From: JADJYF01 sp965278995
GTDB lineage: Bacteria > Pseudomonadota > Gammaproteobacteria > Ga0077536
DNA: 64,000 nucleotides
Direction: 5' to 3'
Assembly (NCBI GenBank): GCA_965278995.1
Contig: OZ257136.1
Span: forward strand, 4,898,001-4,962,000
Of this stretch, positions 27,166-34,491 are shown one piece after another (the stretch's first letter is position 1; the number at the start of each line of letters is the position of its first letter). The translations under genes and the position numbers were made by a program. The notes under the pieces are model-generated. The model did no database searches. It saw only the letters and a program-made list of their open reading frames with translations, and was not told where the DNA came from.

Positions 27166-28191
27166 TCACGGCGAGGCAACCTTGTCGAGGATTTGATTCA
27201 TCAGGACCCCGATCAGTTCCGCGCGACGCAATTCGTACACCGGGCTGAAGAAGATGCGGTGGGCAATCGTCTCGTGCCACACCGCGTGAATGTCTTCGGG
27301 CACCAAGGCGTCGCGATTGTGCAGCCAGGCCGCAACCTTGGCCGCCCGCATCAACATGCCCATACCGCGCGGACTCACGCCGGACAAAATCAGCTTCGCC
27401 AAATCCACTCCCTCGATGGCAACGCCGAAAGCCGCCGGGTCACGGGTCGCATCACACAGATCGAGCGCATACCGTTCGATGGTTGGACTTGTCGCGATGT
27501 GTCGCTGGATGGCAGCCGCGATGTCATTCAATTCGGCGAATGGCAGGACGCCGCTCGTGAGACTGCCGATCAACGCATCGACATCGAAGAATCGCGGGTC
27601 GAACATCAACTGATGCTGCAGATCCCGTTCGCGCGGCATGCTGATAGTGAGTTCCATCAGAAATCGATCGCGGGCGGCAGCCGGCAGTTCGAAGGTTTCT
27701 TCTTTTTCCACCCGATTGCGATCGGCAAACACCTGCAGGTGCGGAAAAGAATACTCGCGGCTGAACGCCGTGACGCTGCGCTCCGCCATCACTCGCAGGA
27801 GCAGGGAGTGCACCTGCGGCCGGGCGCGGTTCACTTCGTTGAAAAAGAACGTCGCCAGATTCTTTTCGTATTTCAGCAGTGGGCCGGGATCGACTGCCGG
27901 TCTACCTTGCGCATTGATGTAGGTGTGATAGATGAGATCGTTCGGCATCAAATCGATGGTGCCTTCGATGCGCTCGAAATTTCCGCCGAGCACGCGGGCG
28001 ATGGCGCGCAGCAACGTGGTCTTGCCGACGCCGACGTCGCCTTCCAGCAGAGCGTGGCCACGCGCGAATATTGCAATCAGCAACAGGCGTATCGAGTGAT
28101 CCTGGCCGATGATGGCTTTCTTGATCTCGGCCTCGAAAGTAAATGCGCGCGCGCGCCATTCACCAAGGCTGGTATCCACCGCAGTCGACAT
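27166..28191 (-). CDS. mxaR: MoxR/MxaR-family AAA+ ATPase
   Basis: The 341-residue AAA+ ATPase has Walker A GDVGVGKT (51-58), the MoxR signature ERIEGTIDLMPNDL (73-86), a Walker B-like FFFNEVNRA (115-123) and SGVSPRGMGMLMRAAK in the C-terminal lid. MoxR ATPases act as chaperones that insert cofactors or remodel complexes together with VWA proteins. The Walker B aspartate that normally precedes the glutamate is Asn118 here. It is the first gene of an eight-gene operon ending with tpsB and the CHAT gene. The adjacent 335-bp intergenic stretch probably holds the promoter. Confidence 0.9.
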   Translation of the reverse strand: MSTAVDTSLGEWRARAFTFEAEIKKAIIGQDHSIRLLLIAIFARGHALLEGDVGVGKTTLLRAIARVLGGNFERIEGTIDLMPNDLIYHTYINAQGRPAVDPGPLLKYEKNLATFFFNEVNRARPQVHSLLLRVMAERSVTAFSREYSFPHLQVFADRNRVEKEETFELPAAARDRFLMELTISMPRERDLQHQLMFDPRFFDVDALIGSLTSGVLPFAELNDIAAAIQRHIATSPTIERYALDLCDATRDPAAFGVAIEGVDLAKLILSGVSPRGMGMLMRAAKVAAWLHNRDALVPEDIHAVWHETIAHRIFFSPVYELRRAELIGVLMNQILDKVASP

Positions 28192-28347
28192 CGTTATTCC
28201 CCGTTCGAGACCTGCTCAAGACAATCCGTGTGCGGCCTACGAGTGGTCGCCTTATGACGGACTATTCGAGTATCGAGAACCGCCATCACGAAGCGACGAC
28301 AGTAGACACCATCGCTCTGATGTCGTCCAGATTGCGACCGTGTTTCC

Positions 28348-28361
28348 GCTGAAATTTCAGC
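28348..28361. promoter_or_regulatory. Perfect 14-bp palindrome, candidate operator
   Basis: GCTGAAATTTCAGC reads the same on both strands and lies in the divergent intergenic region 157 bp upstream of the moxR start. It is a good dimeric regulator site by symmetry, though no regulator is encoded nearby. Confidence 0.45.
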
Positions 28362-28371
28362 AAAGCCTTGA

Positions 28372-28401
28372 TTGACATTCGTCAATGCAAGTCACCATAC
28401 T
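28372..28401 (+). promoter_or_regulatory. Possible sigma-70 promoter for the GPR1/FUN34/YaaH-like gene
   Basis: A consensus -35 TTGACA (28372-28377) is separated by 18 bp from CATACT (28396-28401), which matches four of six -10 bases. The -35 lies in a 6-bp inverted repeat ATTGAC-ATTC-GTCAAT (28371-28386). The distance to the TTG start at 28527 is long but acceptable. Confidence 0.35.
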
Positions 28402-28526
28402 CGCGCTGCCCTCGGCAAGGGCAAGCGCTATTGGCCCCGTACGGATCACCGCTGCAGAGAATTTCTGCGCCGAGGATAAGTCCTGACGGGCGTGGTGACG
28501 TGTACCCATCCGGTCGAGGTGTCATC

Positions 28527-29174
28527 TTGTCTGAGACGCTCACCCAGCCTTCAGCCCTGCAATGGGCGGACCCCGCGCCCGCTTCGTTGTTCTCCATTGG
28601 AGCGGGCACCACCGCGGTCTGGGTTGCGTTGACCGGGCGGGCTGGCCCCGCCGACATGCCGGTGCTGGTGGTCTGGCTGTTGGCAGTAGCGCTCGTTCAA
28701 GTCATCACCGGCGTGATCGCTTTGCGCCGGGGCGATTCCGTCGGTGGAAGTCTCAATCTGGTTTTCGGTATCTTTTTCTGGGCCGCGCCGGCGTGCACGA
28801 CTGCGCTCATTGCGTTCCCTATAGGCGGGCCCCCGCCAGAGCATCTGACTCTGGTGATGAACGGCTGGGTATTCGCGTTTCTAGGTGTGGTATTGGTCGC
28901 TCATATCCCGCTCATGGCGGCGCAGAGCGCGCTGCTGTTTGTCGCAATGCTGCTGTTTTCTGTTGCGATTGCGCTGCTTGCCGCACTCAATCTTCAACTA
29001 CCAGCAGTGCAGATGCAGACGCCGTGGCCGCTGGTGTCGTGGGTAGCCGGCAACCTGATCGGTTTTGCCGGTTTGCTCATGAGTTACATAGGCATCGCGG
29101 TGGTGACTTCGACGGCCTTAGGTCGTGCGCTGCTTCCCATACCCGGGCCTGCCGGTTTCATGCGTTCCCGCTAG
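28527..29174 (+). CDS. GPR1/FUN34/YaaH-family (acetate transporter-like) membrane protein
   Basis: The 215-residue membrane protein has six predicted helices and the family's N-terminal pattern ADPAPASLFSIG (compare NPAPLGL), with an internal VQVITGVIALRRGDSVGGSLNLVFGIFFW block. Family members such as SatP move acetate or succinate with protons. I chose the TTG at 28527 because GAGGTG lies just upstream and the product then has the normal length; an ATG at 28368 would add a 53-residue nonhydrophobic extension. A strong hairpin begins at its stop codon. Confidence 0.7.
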   Translation: MSETLTQPSALQWADPAPASLFSIGAGTTAVWVALTGRAGPADMPVLVVWLLAVALVQVITGVIALRRGDSVGGSLNLVFGIFFWAAPACTTALIAFPIGGPPPEHLTLVMNGWVFAFLGVVLVAHIPLMAAQSALLFVAMLLFSVAIALLAALNLQLPAVQMQTPWPLVSWVAGNLIGFAGLLMSYIGIAVVTSTALGRALLPIPGPAGFMRSR

Positions 29175-29215
29175 CAGGGTGGTGAAAAACTACTGCACGT
29201 TTTTCACCACCCTGC
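29171..29215 (+). terminator. Perfect 17-bp hairpin overlapping the stop codon
   Basis: Arms at 29174-29190 (GCAGGGTGGTGAAAAAC) and 29199-29215 are perfect complements around an 8-nt loop. The left arm starts in the TAG stop. The right arm carries five T residues, but none follow the stem, so this is either a bidirectional terminator or a small REP/MITE-like palindrome. It begins with the same CTAGCAG heptamer as the element at 10085. Confidence 0.65.
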
Positions 29216-29276
29216 CAGGTGGCTGGTGCAAAACGACTAAGCTCGGTAAGACGACGCAGCTTGTGCCGATGTCGTT

Positions 29277-30641
29277 TCAGAATCGGAACGACGCTCCAAC
29301 GTGCGGAGGCGCGAGGCGGTCGCCGCGCCTGAACAGCTTTTCGCGGAAACTGCCTGCTCGGTACTCGGTCTTGTATCTACCGCGACGCTGCAATTCGGGG
29401 ACGATCAGTTCGACGAAGTCGGTGTAGGTTTCCGGCGCGACTATCCGGCCGAGATTGAATCCATCCACGCCGGTTTCGTCGATCCACAATTCAAGCTCGT
29501 CGGCGACCGTGGTGGGCGACCCGACGATCAGCGGTCCTGACCCGGCGAGCGCAATGTGCTCGGCCACGCCGCGGACTGTCCAGACGTTTCCGGCGTCGAC
29601 GCCGGTGAACATCTCGGTGATCGAGCGGATGGCATCCGATTCGACATTGTCTTCGAGTCGATCGTCGAGATTGAACTTGGAAAAATCCATGCCTGTCCAT
29701 CCGGAGACGAGCGCCAATGCACCTTCGTGACTGACGTAGCGACGATACTCCTCCAGCTTCTGGTGGGCCTCGTCATCCGTGCGACCGGGAATGACAGTCA
29801 TCCAGGCAAAAGTCTTGATGTCAGCAGATGTTCGTCCGACCGTGGCGGCGAGATCGTGAATTTCGGCGATAGTTCGACGCAGGCTGGAACGCGAACGCGC
29901 GGCCAGGAAGATACATTCAGCGTGCCTGGCAGCGAATAACTTGCCTTTCGCCGAGGCACCAGCCTGGTAGAGAACCGGCGTGCGCTGTGGTGAGGGTTCG
30001 CAGATGTGCACGCCTTCCAGCTGTAGATAGGTGCCATCGTGTTTCACGCTGCGCACACCCGCCGGGTCGGTATACGTGCAGGAATCCTTGTCGTGGATGA
30101 CAGCGTCGTCCGACCAGCTGCTCTCCCACAGTTTGTACATGATCTCCATGAACTCTTCGGCAATGTCGTAACGGATATCATGCGAGGGGTGTTCGAGCAT
30201 ACCGGCGCTTTTCGTCGCGCTCTTCAGATATCCGGTCACAATGTTCCAGGCCACTCTACCGTTGGTCAGATGGTCCAGCGTTGACATGCGTCTGGCGAAG
30301 GGCAGAGGAGGCTCATAGGTGAGCGTCCCGGTGACGCCGAAACCCAGGTGCTCCGTGGCCGCCGACATCGTCGGTATGACCAGGAACGGATCGTTGATGG
30401 GAATTTGCGTGGCGTTCCGTATGGCAGCGCGCGGACTGCCCTCGAAAACATCGTAGACGCCGAAGACGTCGGCGAGAAACAGTGCGTCGAACTTGCCGGC
30501 CTCGAGTGTCCTGGCGAGTTCCACCCAGTAGCTGAGCTTCGTGTAATTTCGCGAGGTATCCCGCGGGTGGCGCCACATCCCCTGCGCAATCTGGCAAGCG
30601 GAATTCATGTACAGCGCATTCAGCAGGATCTCTTTCGCCAC
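29277..30641 (-). CDS. NtaA/SnaA/DszA-family FMNH2-dependent monooxygenase
   Basis: This 454-residue luciferase-fold enzyme is of the nitrilotriacetate monooxygenase component A type. Features are the N-terminal KEILLNALYMNS, FDALFLADVFGVYDVFEGS (split here by the motif LADVFG), the WNIVTGYLKSA flavin-binding block, and the long insertion region typical of this subfamily. It needs reduced FMN from a separate reductase, which is not adjacent. The GTG at 30641 is preferred because GGGGGAGG lies 5 bp upstream. It is followed on the same strand, 70 bp from its start, by the alcohol dehydrogenase gene at 30712, which lies transcriptionally upstream. Substrate is open (amine, sulfone or ketone). 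Confidence 0.9.
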   Translation of the reverse strand: MAKEILLNALYMNSACQIAQGMWRHPRDTSRNYTKLSYWVELARTLEAGKFDALFLADVFGVYDVFEGSPRAAIRNATQIPINDPFLVIPTMSAATEHLGFGVTGTLTYEPPLPFARRMSTLDHLTNGRVAWNIVTGYLKSATKSAGMLEHPSHDIRYDIAEEFMEIMYKLWESSWSDDAVIHDKDSCTYTDPAGVRSVKHDGTYLQLEGVHICEPSPQRTPVLYQAGASAKGKLFAARHAECIFLAARSRSSLRRTIAEIHDLAATVGRTSADIKTFAWMTVIPGRTDDEAHQKLEEYRRYVSHEGALALVSGWTGMDFSKFNLDDRLEDNVESDAIRSITEMFTGVDAGNVWTVRGVAEHIALAGSGPLIVGSPTTVADELELWIDETGVDGFNLGRIVAPETYTDFVELIVPELQRRGRYKTEYRAGSFREKLFRRGDRLAPPHVGASFRF

Positions 30642-30711
30642 ATTGCCTCCCCCGGTAGTTCGCCCCGGCCCGCAGTGGGCCGTCATGGTTCCGCTGGATC
30701 GCAGTCCCGGA

Positions 30712-31812
30712 TTACGACGGCTTGATCGCGACCTTCAATACACCGTCACGTTGATTGGCGAACAACTCGTAGGCCTGTTCGATGTCGTCGAGCGTGAATT
30801 TGTGCGTCACCAGCACGCCCAGATCGACACGGCCTGACGAGACCACATTCAATAACCTGCGCATGCGTTCTTTGCCGCCCGGGCAGAGCGCAGTGTTGAT
30901 GCGGTGGTCACCCAGACCAGCGGCGAATGCCGACATTGGAATGGTCAGATCGCTCGAGTAGACACCGAGACTCGACAAGGTGCCGCCTGGTTTCAGCACG
31001 CGCAGTGCGGATTCGAAAGTGCCCTGGGTGCCGAGCGCTTCAATCGAGGCATCGACTCCACGACCGCCGGTAATCTTCATGATCTCGTCGACGACATCGC
31101 ACTGCTTGAAGTTCAGTGTGATGTCGGCACCCATGATCTTCGAGATGCCCAGACGATGGTCGTTACCGTCCACCGTGATAATCGTACTCGCTCCTGACAA
31201 ACGCGCGCCGGCAGTGGCACATAGTCCGATGGGACCTTGCGCGAATACGACCACGGTGTCGCCAATCTTGATGTTGGCGTTCTCGGCACCCTTGAAGCCG
31301 GTGGACATGATATCCGGGCACATCAGCACCTGCTCGTCGCTCAGACCATCGGGGATCGGAGCCAGATTGGCCTGCGCATCAGGGACCAGTACGTACTCGG
31401 CCTGGGTACCATCGATCAGATTGCCGAAGCGCCAACCGGCGGTCGCCTTGTAACCGTGCCCGCCACATTGACCGCTGGAAATCAGATAGCTGCCATCTTG
31501 CGAAGGCGCGCCGTCCTGGCTGGCATAGGAGGTGAAACTCGGGCAGATCGCACCGGCGATGACGCGCTGGCCTTCGCTGTAGCCTTGTACGGCACTGCCC
31601 AGTTTGACAATCACTCCGACCGGCTCGTGGCCCACGGTCAGGCCTTTGGCTACCGGATATTCGCCTTTGAGGATATGCACATCGGTGCCGCAAATCGTAG
31701 TCGTCGTGATGCGGACCAGAGCGTCGTTATGACCCACGTCCGGAATAGGTTTGTCGACCAGCTCGATACGACCGGGTGCGACAAAAACAGCGGCTTTCAT
31801 CATGGTGGGCAT
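30712..31812 (-). CDS. Zinc-dependent medium-chain alcohol dehydrogenase
   Basis: The 366-residue MDR enzyme has the catalytic zinc ligands Cys41 (ICGTDVH) and His62-Glu63 (GHEPVGVI), and a Rossmann domain with VVVFAQGPIGLCATAGA. The cluster of four structural-zinc cysteines is absent, as in secondary alcohol dehydrogenases of the isopropanol dehydrogenase type. The ATG at 31812 follows AAGGAA by 5 bp. It probably forms a transcription unit with the NtaA-like monooxygenase downstream, oxidising or reducing small alcohols or carbonyls in the same pathway. Confidence 0.9.
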   Translation of the reverse strand: MPTMMKAAVFVAPGRIELVDKPIPDVGHNDALVRITTTTICGTDVHILKGEYPVAKGLTVGHEPVGVIVKLGSAVQGYSEGQRVIAGAICPSFTSYASQDGAPSQDGSYLISSGQCGGHGYKATAGWRFGNLIDGTQAEYVLVPDAQANLAPIPDGLSDEQVLMCPDIMSTGFKGAENANIKIGDTVVVFAQGPIGLCATAGARLSGASTIITVDGNDHRLGISKIMGADITLNFKQCDVVDEIMKITGGRGVDASIEALGTQGTFESALRVLKPGGTLSSLGVYSSDLTIPMSAFAAGLGDHRINTALCPGGKERMRRLLNVVSSGRVDLGVLVTHKFTLDDIEQAYELFANQRDGVLKVAIKPS

Positions 31813-31853
31813 CGGAGTTCCTTGCAGGCGAGGTGATGTGTCAGAGCAGCAGC

Positions 31854-32960
31854 TCAGCGGGATCGGGAGGCACGCGGGGCGTCCAACCATCCGAAAAAGC
31901 CGAGCAAACTACCCAGGGCTAAAGTAGATAGTAAAGTGATCGTCGGGATCTGTATCGGTGACGAGGGCAGTAAGGCGGTCGGGATTGCAAAGCGAAAGTC
32001 ATCGATGCCTTGACCGATGGGCTCCATCTCCAAACGCGCAATGACGGGTGAATCAAAAGCGAAGCCCTCGAAATTCCCCCCGCCACTGCTTGTCTTGCTC
32101 CCCAGCAGGTGCCCTTGATAGTCGTATGCTCGCATGAGGATTCCTTCACCCGGCGCCGAGCAGAGGTCTTGGGCCGTGCCTGCGAAGGTCGTAGCTGCTG
32201 GCACGCCGCTGACTGGATCGACGAAGGTAGCGATGATTGTCGGATTGCTTCCGCCACTCACATGGTTAGGCGCCGACAGCGAGCAAGCGGTGGCGACAGC
32301 ATAGGCCGAATTTCCATTTCCGGCTGAGAATGCAACGCCAAGAGTTGCCCACTGGTTGTGGATCGTCGGGCCTATCGGAACCGAACTGCCGTTTGGATAC
32401 TTATCAAAATCAATCGTACGAATATTCAGCGGCGGCGATCCGACGACGGAGTCGAATACAAAATTATCGATGCCTTGTCCGATACCATCCATCTCGATGC
32501 GCGAGATAATCGCCTCCGGAAAGTTAAACGCCGAGAAATGTCCATTTCCGGCGTTGAAGATGCTGGCTAGGAGATGGCCATCGGCGTCGTAGGCGCGCAT
32601 TGCAATACCCTCGCCCGAAAACCAGCAATTGTCCTGCGCGGTACCAGCATACCGGGTCGTGGTGGGAGATCCGGTGTCTGGATTGACGAACGTGGCGACG
32701 ACGGTACCTGAAGTAGCACCGTAGGCATGATTTGGCGGGGTCAGGGAACAATGGTTGTTAGCGGCAGAAGCGGGCCCCCCGCTTTTGTCGGAGAAGACGA
32801 CGCCAAGCGTTACCCATTGAGAACCGATAGACGCCCCGCCTGGCACGGGCAAACCGTTGGGATACGTATCGAAAATGATATCGATGTGGTCGGCATCTGC
32901 TGCCCCAGCGCGGAGGAGTGCGAGGAGGAAAGCCACGGTACACGCTGCAGCGTTTTGCAC
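31854..32960 (-). CDS. Secreted protein with duplicated domain and IPTL-CTERM-like tail
   Basis: The 368-residue protein begins with a hydrophobic signal segment (GTG start; AACTVAFLLALLRAGAADA). It then has two homologous modules of about 150 residues: about 29-170 and 182-325 both carry YPNG, QW(V/A)TLGV, CSL-PNH, AGTAQD-C, GEGI-MRAYD, GHLL and GQGID. The C-terminus has IPT followed by a hydrophobic helix and DAPRASRSR, matching the IPTL/PEP-CTERM sorting pattern. Function is unknown. It is separated from the divergent dioxygenase gene by 163 bp. Confidence 0.75.
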   Translation of the reverse strand: MQNAAACTVAFLLALLRAGAADADHIDIIFDTYPNGLPVPGGASIGSQWVTLGVVFSDKSGGPASAANNHCSLTPPNHAYGATSGTVVATFVNPDTGSPTTTRYAGTAQDNCWFSGEGIAMRAYDADGHLLASIFNAGNGHFSAFNFPEAIISRIEMDGIGQGIDNFVFDSVVGSPPLNIRTIDFDKYPNGSSVPIGPTIHNQWATLGVAFSAGNGNSAYAVATACSLSAPNHVSGGSNPTIIATFVDPVSGVPAATTFAGTAQDLCSAPGEGILMRAYDYQGHLLGSKTSSGGGNFEGFAFDSPVIARLEMEPIGQGIDDFRFAIPTALLPSSPIQIPTITLLSTLALGSLLGFFGWLDAPRASRSR

Positions 32961-33123
32961 CCCGTACCTCGATGACAGTAAATGCCAGACAACGGATTTG
33001 CGCGGTAATGATAGTCGCCTACCTTCAGGTAAGCGAGGATCGAACGCCCTCGCTTGGTTTCCGCATGCGAATCATGTATCAAGGAGCCCGCCGCGCGTAT
33101 CTACTCCCGTCCGAAGGATTCCG

Positions 33124-33981
33124 ATGACTGTCCATCCGACCACCGATACTGACCAGGCCAGTCGCGACCTCGCTGAACATGGGCTGGCCTTGCTTACCGG
33201 AGCACTCGAAGTCGACGAGGTCCGCGACATCCGCGCGCGCCTGGAAACCGCCATCGCTGTGAGCGAAGCTGACGGTGTGCCGACTCGGGGTTATCCGTTC
33301 GATCGCGACACCTGCAACCAGCGCGTCTTTCACCTGTTCAATCTCGATCCGATCTTTGTCGATTTGATTCAGCGGCCATTGGCCCTGCGCTATGTCGAAC
33401 AGACGTTAGACGCGGCATTTCTGATTTCCAATTTCAGTGCCAACATCACTGCCCCCGGCAGCTCGCGTATGCCATTGCATGCCGACCAGGGCTATGTCCT
33501 GCCGCCGTGGCCGGCCGAGCCGCTTGCCTGTAATGTTGGCTGGCTGCTCGACGACTTCACTGAAGAAAATGGCGGGACCTGTTATGTGCCAGGCAGCCAT
33601 CTGCGCGGGCGTGGGCCGGCAGCAGACGAAACGGTCGAGACCGTGGCCATTACGGCGCCAGCCGGCAGTCTCATGATCATGGATGGCCGGCTGTGGCATC
33701 AGACCGGTGCCAACCTGTCCAGCGACACCCGCCGTGCCGCGCTGTTCGGCTACTACGTCCGCCGTTGGTTACGGCCGCAGATCAATTGGAATGCCGCGCT
33801 GTGGCCGCAGACGGTGGCGCAGCTTTCGCCATGTTTTCTCGATCGGCTGGGCTACTACAGTGGCAACGTCGAACAGCAGATCCCTAACGGCAAGCGCGCG
33901 GCCGTCGTCCGGCCGGATTCACTCATGGCTGAATCGGGTCGGGCTTTTGCGCTCGGTCCGGGAGCGGCCCGGGGCGCTTGA
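33124..33981 (+). CDS. Phytanoyl-CoA dioxygenase (PhyH) family protein
   Basis: This 285-residue Fe(II)/2-oxoglutarate-dependent oxygenase-like protein has the metal triad His119-x-Asp121 (PLHADQGYV) and His192 (WHQTGAN), with an arginine at 203/204 suited to bind 2-oxoglutarate. The ATG at 33124 is preceded by GAAGGA; longer in-frame extensions run through noncoding DNA antisense to the neighbouring gene. It is 109 bp upstream of the dimethylformamidase-like pair on the same strand and could act on a related substrate. Confidence 0.88.
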   Translation: MTVHPTTDTDQASRDLAEHGLALLTGALEVDEVRDIRARLETAIAVSEADGVPTRGYPFDRDTCNQRVFHLFNLDPIFVDLIQRPLALRYVEQTLDAAFLISNFSANITAPGSSRMPLHADQGYVLPPWPAEPLACNVGWLLDDFTEENGGTCYVPGSHLRGRGPAADETVETVAITAPAGSLMIMDGRLWHQTGANLSSDTRRAALFGYYVRRWLRPQINWNAALWPQTVAQLSPCFLDRLGYYSGNVEQQIPNGKRAAVVRPDSLMAESGRAFALGPGAARGA

Positions 33982-34090
33982 AGTTCCAGGTACCTTACGC
34001 CACGCCGCGCACAGAACGCCTCCCGCCAGTATCGCGTTTATACTCGTCGCACCTGTGCTCGCGGCGAGCGCTTTCGGAAGGATTACGCCA

Positions 34091-34477
34091 ATGCCATTGT
34101 CAGACCCGACCAGATACCGCGACAAGACGCTCGACTGGATGGCCTGGTTCAATGCGCGGCGATGTGCAGACCTTGCCGTGCTGCTGACGCCTGAACTCAT
34201 TGCCGAACACGAGCGCAATCCTTTCGGGATGAACGGCCCGCACAGTGCCGCGCTGCAGGAAGTCCTGATTTTCCTGCGCTCGGCACCGACACCGGAAAAA
34301 CCCTTCGCTTATGCCGAGGAACCACATCGCCGGTATCGCGTCGGGCGGATGCGCGGGCGCGGCCAGGCACCCGACATCGCGACCAGGCCTGTCTACACAT
34401 CCGAGCAGGCTGCCGTGCATGCCGTTTTTCTGCAGCGCCTCATATGGCTCGGCTTCACGTTACCTGCGCGCACTTGA
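34091..34477 (+). CDS. dmfA1: Probable N,N-dimethylformamidase small (alpha) subunit
   Basis: The 128-residue protein has no motif that I recognise by itself, but its size and place, 14 bp upstream of the large subunit gene, match the small subunit of N,N-dimethylformamidase (about 130 residues). A GGAAGGA ribosome site lies upstream of the ATG. Several Arg/Tyr-rich segments (EPHRRYRVGRMRGRG) may contact the large subunit. The identification is by context. Confidence 0.62.
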   Translation: MPLSDPTRYRDKTLDWMAWFNARRCADLAVLLTPELIAEHERNPFGMNGPHSAALQEVLIFLRSAPTPEKPFAYAEEPHRRYRVGRMRGRGQAPDIATRPVYTSEQAAVHAVFLQRLIWLGFTLPART

Positions 34478-34491
34478 AGGAGAACGACGCA

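Larger units (their letters stand above)
28192..28526. other. Divergent intergenic region between moxR operon and transporter gene
   Basis: No gene is supported in this 335-bp stretch. It must contain the promoter of the eight-gene minus-strand operon and that of the plus-strand transporter. Notable elements, listed separately, are a perfect 14-bp palindrome and a possible sigma-70 promoter. I see no convincing promoter for the moxR side. Confidence 0.6.

Noticed and set aside
27157..28257. 366-codon plus-strand frame antisense to the MoxR gene
   Set aside because: MoxR has intact Walker and signature motifs; the antisense product shows none.
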